From: an uncultured Selenomonadales bacterium
GTDB taxonomy: Bacteria; Bacillota; Negativicutes; Selenomonadales; Selenomonadaceae
DNA: 34,883 bases
NCBI GenBank assembly: GCA_947304355.1
Contig: CAMZAX010000023.1
Coordinates: 1-34,883, forward strand
Direction: 5' to 3'
A program made the position numbers and the translations under genes. The number at the start of each line of letters is the position of its first letter. The stretch's first letter is position 1. Below the pieces are notes generated by a model, which saw only the letters and a list, made by a program, of their open reading frames with translations, made no database searches and was not told where the DNA came from. Below, one piece after another: positions 30,711 to 34,883 of the stretch.

Positions 30711-31967
30711 ATGATGTTCAACTACCCGCTCGATGTTTTGATGGTTCCGATTCAAGCCGTCCTGTTCGTGTTCACGTTTTACCTTTGTCTAATCGGATTC
30801 TTCGGCATGTGGCGACGACGAGAAGTCAAAGTCACCACGCCGCAAAAAAAATTCGCCGTGATCGTCGCAGCCCACAACGAAAGCGCGGTTATCGGTCAGC
30901 TCATTGAAAATCTTAAGTCGCTCGAATATCCCGCCGAACTCTACGACATTTACGTTATCGCCGACAACTGCTCCGACAACACCGCCGACATTGCCGCGCA
31001 GGCGGGCGCAATCGTTTGCAAGCGCGTCGACGAAACCAAAAAGTCTAAAGGCTTCGCGCTGGAGTGGATGTTTGAACGGCTGTTCGATATGGAGGCTCGC
31101 GGGCAAGTTTATGACGCCGTGGCGATTTTCGACGCCGACAATCTCGTGCACCCGAAGTTCCTGTTTGAAATGAACAACCGCCTCTGCAAGGGCGACAAAA
31201 TCATTCAGGGCTTCCTCGACGCGAAAAACCCTTACGACACGTGGGTCAGCGGCACGTTCGCCATTGCCTTTTGGGTTATCGATTACGTCAGCCATCTTGC
31301 CAAAACCAATATCGGCTTGTCGGCGGTGCTCGGCGGCACGGGCATGTGCATTACGCTCGACGTGCTGAAGAAACACGGCTGGCGCGCCACCTGCTTGACT
31401 GAAGACATGGAATTTACTATGAAGTCGCTCGCCGAAGGGCTCAAGACGACGTGGGCGCACGACGCCATTGTCTACGACGAAAAGCCGTTGACGTTCGCGC
31501 AGTCGTGGACGCAACGCAAACGTTGGGCGCAGGGGCAATTCGACGTTGCACACCGCTTTATTCCGAAGATGCTCCGCGAAGGTTGGCGGCGCAAGGATAT
31601 TCGCATGTTCGACGGGTGCCTTTACCTGTTGCAACCGCATTTCCTTATGCTGTCGTCGTTCTTCTTCGCGATGAGTTATATTCAACTTGCAGTCGGCACG
31701 CTCTACACGAATATTTATTCCGTCCTGCCGTCGCAAATCTTGATGGTTATCATGGTCGCGCAATACGTTTTGCCGATGATAATCCTCGTGAAAGTCCGCG
31801 CCAAGTTGAAGTCGTGGTGGTATCTGCTGTTCTATCCGCTGTTTATCTACTCGTGGATACCGATAATTTTTATCGGGTTCCTGCACCGCAACGAACACGA
31901 ATGGGCGCACACGCAACACACCCGCGCCATGAGTTACGACGACTTCGTAAAGAAGCGCACATACTGA
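30711..31967 (+). CDS. Membrane processive glycosyltransferase, GT2 family
   Basis: About 418 residues. One N-terminal membrane helix precedes a GT-A domain with AAHNESAVI (nucleotide), DNCSDNT, FDADN (DxD), TEDMEF (acceptor-side TED) and QRKRWAQG (the Q-x-x-R-W motif of processive synthases). Three to four membrane helices follow near the C-terminus. The plan resembles PgaC/IcaA and cellulose/hyaluronan synthases, enzymes that build and export beta-linked polysaccharide; the sugar is not predictable from this. The start is taken at ATG 30711 (another ATG follows) because the promoter lies upstream at 30651; the ribosome binding site is weak (TTAGG). It is a single gene ending at a strong terminator. 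Confidence 0.88.
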   Translation: MMFNYPLDVLMVPIQAVLFVFTFYLCLIGFFGMWRRREVKVTTPQKKFAVIVAAHNESAVIGQLIENLKSLEYPAELYDIYVIADNCSDNTADIAAQAGAIVCKRVDETKKSKGFALEWMFERLFDMEARGQVYDAVAIFDADNLVHPKFLFEMNNRLCKGDKIIQGFLDAKNPYDTWVSGTFAIAFWVIDYVSHLAKTNIGLSAVLGGTGMCITLDVLKKHGWRATCLTEDMEFTMKSLAEGLKTTWAHDAIVYDEKPLTFAQSWTQRKRWAQGQFDVAHRFIPKMLREGWRRKDIRMFDGCLYLLQPHFLMLSSFFFAMSYIQLAVGTLYTNIYSVLPSQILMVIMVAQYVLPMIILVKVRAKLKSWWYLLFYPLFIYSWIPIIFIGFLHRNEHEWAHTQHTRAMSYDDFVKKRTY

Positions 31968-31978
31968 ACGCAATTTAA

Positions 31979-32015
31979 AAGACGGTTTTACCGCGAAGGT
32001 AAGACCGTCTTTTTT
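31979..32015. terminator. Bidirectional Rho-independent terminator
   Basis: AAGACGGTTTTACC (31979-31992), loop GCGAA, GGTAAGACCGTCTT (31998-32011), then T-run; 14-bp stem with one G-T pair. An A-run on the left side serves the convergent minus-strand gene. Confidence 0.92.
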
Positions 32016-32023
32016 CGTGCAGG

Positions 32024-33217
32024 TTACGGTTTCCGCAGAATTGTCAGCGCGTCGCCTACGGGGCGTTCCTTGCCGTCGCTGGGGCTGTTGATAATGCTGC
32101 CCTTGAAAACCAATTCGGAAGAGCCGCCGCCGTCCAAATTAATCGCTTCGACCGCGCCGAAGGTGTTCTTGAGGATACGCGCCCACTCGGTCAGCGTGCA
32201 ACCTTTGCTGTGCGCCTGTCGCCCGTCGACGACCGCGAAGATGTAATCGCCGTATTGCGTGACGCCAACAGCCGAACGCGGCGCACGTCCAACGCGAATG
32301 TCGGGCGGGAATTGCTCGGCATCGGCGGTAACATAAATTTCACCTTCCTTTACAAGCGTCGGCCCCGCGCCGATAACGTGAATCGCCTCGTTGAAGTCGT
32401 CGCCGTGTTCGATGTTGATATAGTCTTCGTCGAATGTGACCGCGTCGCCGACTTGAAGCGTCTCGAATTTTTCGGCGGCGGCACCGTGCGCGCTGATTAT
32501 GAAACCGTTCGGCGGAATGAAGTTGTTGCCCGCGTCGCGAATGACATGGGTGACGACGCCGTCTTGAACGATAATCTCGACGCCGAAATTATTCGTGGCG
32601 GTCGTCATGCCGTACCAGCTGTTGTAGACGACGACGGTGTTCAAATTTCGTTCGCAGTCCACGCCGTCGACGACGACTTCCTCGCCGTTGAACTGCAGGA
32701 CGCCGCGATAAACTTGCCGCGCAAAAATCGTTGTCCCGTCCGCACGAATGCCCATTGCCGAACGGATGTAGTAAGTCGTGCCCGCCGTCACGCCGTCGAT
32801 TTTCGTGTTGCCGTAGAGCGTGCCGTTGGTGCCGAAATAGCTCGCGTTAATCGTGGCGATTGCGTCGGGCGCGTTCATTTGCGAAACAGTTGCGCGTCCC
32901 GGAACTTGTCCGCGTGCCAAGACCGGGCGCATTTGATATTTCTCGTGGTCGGCGATAATTGCGAACGCCATCACTCCGTCTTGATGGTAGACCAAAAACT
33001 CCAAGCCCTCGACTTCCTCGGCGGGCGGCGGCTCAAATTCAAACGGCTCGTAAGGTTGCGACTCGGTGTCGACGGGTTCGGGCGGCTGTTGAACGTCTTC
33101 GGTTTCAATCGGATCAAACGGCTCGTCGACTTCAATTTTGTTCTTTGCAAGCACTCCGTTCGACGCGCTCAAAAAAATCATGAACGCCGTCAACGTCGCG
33201 ACAATTTTTTTTATCAT
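32024..33217 (-). CDS. Secreted phosphodiester glycosidase (NAGPA/DUF2233 domain) protein
   Basis: 397 residues: signal peptide (about 1-24, VLA-KN), a Pro/Glu-rich spacer (~28-70) and a NAGPA domain from ~72 to the end. Marks are INASYFGTNG, IRSAMGIRADG, RSAVGVTQYG with VVDGRQ, and the C-terminal core EAINLDGGGSSELV, then ERPVGDALTI. The family includes the uncovering enzyme that removes GlcNAc from mannose-6-phosphate diesters; bacterial members act on cell-wall or envelope glycans with phosphodiester links. A surface location behind the acidic stalk is likely. GGAGG lies 9 nt before ATG, and a long inverted repeat (33234-33274) lies just upstream. Monocistronic. Confidence 0.9.
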   Translation of the reverse strand: MIKKIVATLTAFMIFLSASNGVLAKNKIEVDEPFDPIETEDVQQPPEPVDTESQPYEPFEFEPPPAEEVEGLEFLVYHQDGVMAFAIIADHEKYQMRPVLARGQVPGRATVSQMNAPDAIATINASYFGTNGTLYGNTKIDGVTAGTTYYIRSAMGIRADGTTIFARQVYRGVLQFNGEEVVVDGVDCERNLNTVVVYNSWYGMTTATNNFGVEIIVQDGVVTHVIRDAGNNFIPPNGFIISAHGAAAEKFETLQVGDAVTFDEDYINIEHGDDFNEAIHVIGAGPTLVKEGEIYVTADAEQFPPDIRVGRAPRSAVGVTQYGDYIFAVVDGRQAHSKGCTLTEWARILKNTFGAVEAINLDGGGSSELVFKGSIINSPSDGKERPVGDALTILRKP

Positions 33218-33233
33218 AAGATGTGTCCTCCAA

Positions 33234-33274
33234 AATTTTATTGCGCTTGCAAATTCTTCCGCCGCAATAAAATT
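33234..33274. promoter_or_regulatory. 12-bp perfect inverted repeat upstream of the NAGPA gene
   Basis: AATTTTATTGCG (33234-33245) and CGCAATAAAATT (33263-33274) are separated by 17 nt, immediately before the NAGPA ribosome binding site. It could be an operator, a leader hairpin that hides the site, or a remnant of an insertion. Confidence 0.6.
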
Positions 33275-33300
33275 CCTTCACTGCGAAGAAAAATTTATGT

Positions 33301-33747
33301 TTGGTTAATATCGGCGACGATTTCTTTTTGGCAGCGCAATGTTGCCCCTATCGCCGCGCAGGGTATGATTTCGGTGTCGTGTATTCGGAAGATGGCGCGC
33401 TGATTTTTTCGGCAGACAAATGCATTTATAATCCCAAAATCACAGACGATTATGCGCAACAGTTAAACGCTTTCAGGTCGCTTTACAAAGACGTTGTGAC
33501 GCCGTTGGTCAGCATTTGCATACCGTCTTACAATCAGCCGCGTTTTTTCGAAATGGCATTGCAAAGCGCGTTGGCGCAAACTTACCCGAACATTGAAATC
33601 ATTGTCGGCGACGACAGCACCAACGAAGAGTACGATTTTTCGCCCGATGCCGTGTTGCTTGTCTTTGCCTCCGAGCTTTATGACGAGAGCGATTACATTC
33701 GCGATTACGATGAGTTCTTGAGAATGGTGAAGGCTAATGAAAATTGA
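33301..33747 (+). pseudogene. Fragment of a GT2 glycosyltransferase, internally deleted
   Basis: 148 codons, TTG start, no ribosome binding site. Residues ~1-65 look like the middle of a larger glycan-synthesis protein. Then comes the first strand of a GT2 domain (VSICIPSYNQPRFFEMALQS, then TYPNIEIIVGDDSTNEE). The domain stops there: the DxD strand and acceptor half are missing, and an unrelated-looking tail (DAVLLVFASELYDESDY and on) closes the frame. It is best explained as a remnant of a multi-domain glycosyltransferase after deletion at both ends. The DegT aminotransferase starts inside its last codons with an 11-base overlap, so the fragment may survive only as a leader for that gene. 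Confidence 0.65.
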
Positions 33748-34834
33748 TTTGGCGATTTTGAACAGACAATTCAAGCTTTATCAAACCGAATACGAACAGG
33801 CAGCATTGAAAGCTTTGCGCTCCGGTTGGTATATTTTGGAACGCGAAGTTATTGCTTTTGAAAACGAATTCGCCGATTACGTCGGAGCAAAATTTTGCGT
33901 CGGCGTGAATTCCGGCTTGGACGCCTTGACGTTATCATTGCGTGCTTTGAAAATCGGCGCGGGCGACGAAGTCATTGTTCCGGCGAACACTTACATTGCA
34001 ACAGTATTGGCGATAACGGCAAACGACGCAATTCCGGTTTTGGTCGAGCCGGATGAATTTTACAACTTGGACTCGTCGCGATTGGCGGACGCGCTTACAG
34101 AGCGAACAAAGGCGATAATGGTCGTCCACCTTTACGGTCAAGCCGCCGATATGGAAAATATTTCCCGATTCGCACGGGAAAACAATTTGCGACTCGTGGA
34201 AGACTGTGCGCAATCGCACGGCGCAAGATTTAACGGCAAAATGACGGGCACATTCGGCGACGCGGGCTGTTTCAGTTTTTACCCGACAAAAAATCTCGGA
34301 GCGTTCGGCGACGGCGGCGCAGTTGTAACCGATGACGCCGAACTTGCCGAAACGCTAAGTAAGTTGCGCAATTACGGCAGCAAAGTCAAATATCACAATG
34401 AGCTTGAGGGCGTGAACTCGCGGCTTGACGAATTGCAGGCGGCTCTTTTGCGTGTGAAGTTGTCGCACCTTGACGCGCTGAACGACGAACGAAAACGCAT
34501 TGCCGACAGATTTTTTGCCGCGATAAAAAATCCGCGCTTAATCTTGCCGAAAATTCGCAAGGGCGCGGAACATGTTTTCTATCAGTTCGTAATTCGCACG
34601 GAAAATCGCGACGACTTCAAAAGTTATCTTGAGCGCAACGGGATTCAAACCGTGATTCATTACCCGATACCGCCGCATTTGTCGGAATGTTATCGGCAAC
34701 TCGGCTTTAAGCGCGGCGACTTCCCGCTGACCGAACATTATGCTGACGAAGTTTTGAGCTTGCCGATTTTCAACGGCATGACCGACGCGGAAATCGATTT
34801 TGTTACAGGAGTTTGCAATGAGTACAATTCTTAG
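33737..34834 (+). CDS. DegT/DnrJ/EryC1/StrS sugar aminotransferase
   Basis: 365 residues, normal length. A PLP-dependent enzyme that aminates nucleotide-linked keto-sugars, giving amino-sugars for surface glycans. Catalytic Lys185 is in [24 protein letters not shown] (57-64) binds the cofactor phosphate, [10 protein letters not shown] (154-163) holds the pyridine Asp156 and aromatic-stacking neighbours, and FYQFVIR near the end is typical. Closest by eye to FdtB/QdtB-type enzymes that form 3-amino-3,6-dideoxy sugars, but this is not certain. It begins within the preceding fragment, with GTGAAGG as a modest ribosome binding site. Near its end a site (AGGAG) and ATG (34818) open another frame that soon stops. 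Confidence 0.92.
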   Translation: MKIDLAILNRQFKLYQTEYEQAALKALRSGWYILEREVIAFENEFADYVGAKFCVGVNSGLDALTLSLRALKIGAGDEVIVPANTYIATVLAITANDAIPVLVEPDEFYNLDSSRLADALTERTKAIMVVHLYGQAADMENISRFARENNLRLVEDCAQSHGARFNGKMTGTFGDAGCFSFYPTKNLGAFGDGGAVVTDDAELAETLSKLRNYGSKVKYHNELEGVNSRLDELQAALLRVKLSHLDALNDERKRIADRFFAAIKNPRLILPKIRKGAEHVFYQFVIRTENRDDFKSYLERNGIQTVIHYPIPPHLSECYRQLGFKRGDFPLTEHYADEVLSLPIFNGMTDAEIDFVTGVCNEYNS

Positions 34835-34856
34835 AACAGGTGTTCATAAAAATTGA
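34818..34856 (+). pseudogene. Start of a following gene, cut off after 12 codons
   Basis: AGGAG (34807-34811), 6-nt spacing, ATG 34818, then [12 protein letters not shown] and a stop. The site and the overlap with the aminotransferase end look like a genuine operon start, but the frame collapses as the sequence becomes AT-rich. An insertion or deletion just after codon 4-8 is likely. The remaining 27 bases to the window edge show no gene. Confidence 0.35.
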
Positions 34857-34883
34857 ATAGTGATATAGTAGATACATTATGAG

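Overview
The window looks like a chromosomal segment of a diderm Firmicute, most likely class Negativicutes (Selenomonas/Quinella-like). It has a type-I-secretion RTX tail, an LptA/OstA-like periplasmic protein and a predicted small outer-membrane barrel. These sit beside Firmicute-type features: very strong AAAGGAGG ribosome binding sites, TTG/GTG starts, ChW repeats, the rpmE-yqhQ pair and a MutL with the endonuclease motif. The assignment is inferred from gene content; no rRNA or tRNA is present.

Layout. 1-2.4 kb: the end of an RTX protein, a secreted HSL-type esterase and a Bro-N/GIY-YIG-like protein. 2.6-6.2 kb: mutL, then an iron-sulfur flavoprotein-type reductase coupled to a FliB-like flagellin lysine methylase. 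6.2-10.4 kb: an Lrp/AsnC regulator overlapping an aminotransferase, a GT41 (O-GlcNAc transferase/SPINDLY-like) glycosyltransferase and a secreted protein. 10.4-14.5 kb: a 311-bp MITE-like element, then a 1043-residue ThDP-enzyme/aldo-keto reductase/ferredoxin fusion and a small barrel protein. 14.5-17.5 kb: yfcE and hisH, then a damaged DUF4417-nuclease gene and a cysteine-containing unknown protein. 17.5-20.9 kb: smpB, a ChW-repeat protein, a second GT41 paralogue, an LptA-like gene and a candidate structured RNA. 20.9-22.9 kb (minus strand): sugar O-methyltransferase, rpmE, yqhQ. 23.0-30.6 kb: the most striking block, a six-gene operon of ClpX-like unfoldase, VWA protein, PP2C phosphatase, Ser/Thr kinase with zinc ribbon, GrpE-like protein and a lid-less Hsp70. 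30.7-34.9 kb: a membrane GT2, a phosphodiester glycosidase-like secreted protein, a broken GT2 and a DegT-type sugar aminotransferase.

Working together. The ClpX-to-Hsp70 genes read as a phosphorylation-controlled protein-remodelling device related to the known TerY-P triad (VWA, PP2C, kinase) of Ter-type stress systems. Here the triad is joined to an unfoldase at one end and a dedicated Hsp70/GrpE pair at the other. Several other genes (two GT41, FliB, sugar methyltransferase, GT2, DegT aminotransferase) suggest glycan or flagellin surface modification.

Between genes, four loci carry short tandem heptanucleotide arrays with locus-specific units. Two of these supply the -35 hexamer of a good promoter, and one runs into the 3' end of smpB.
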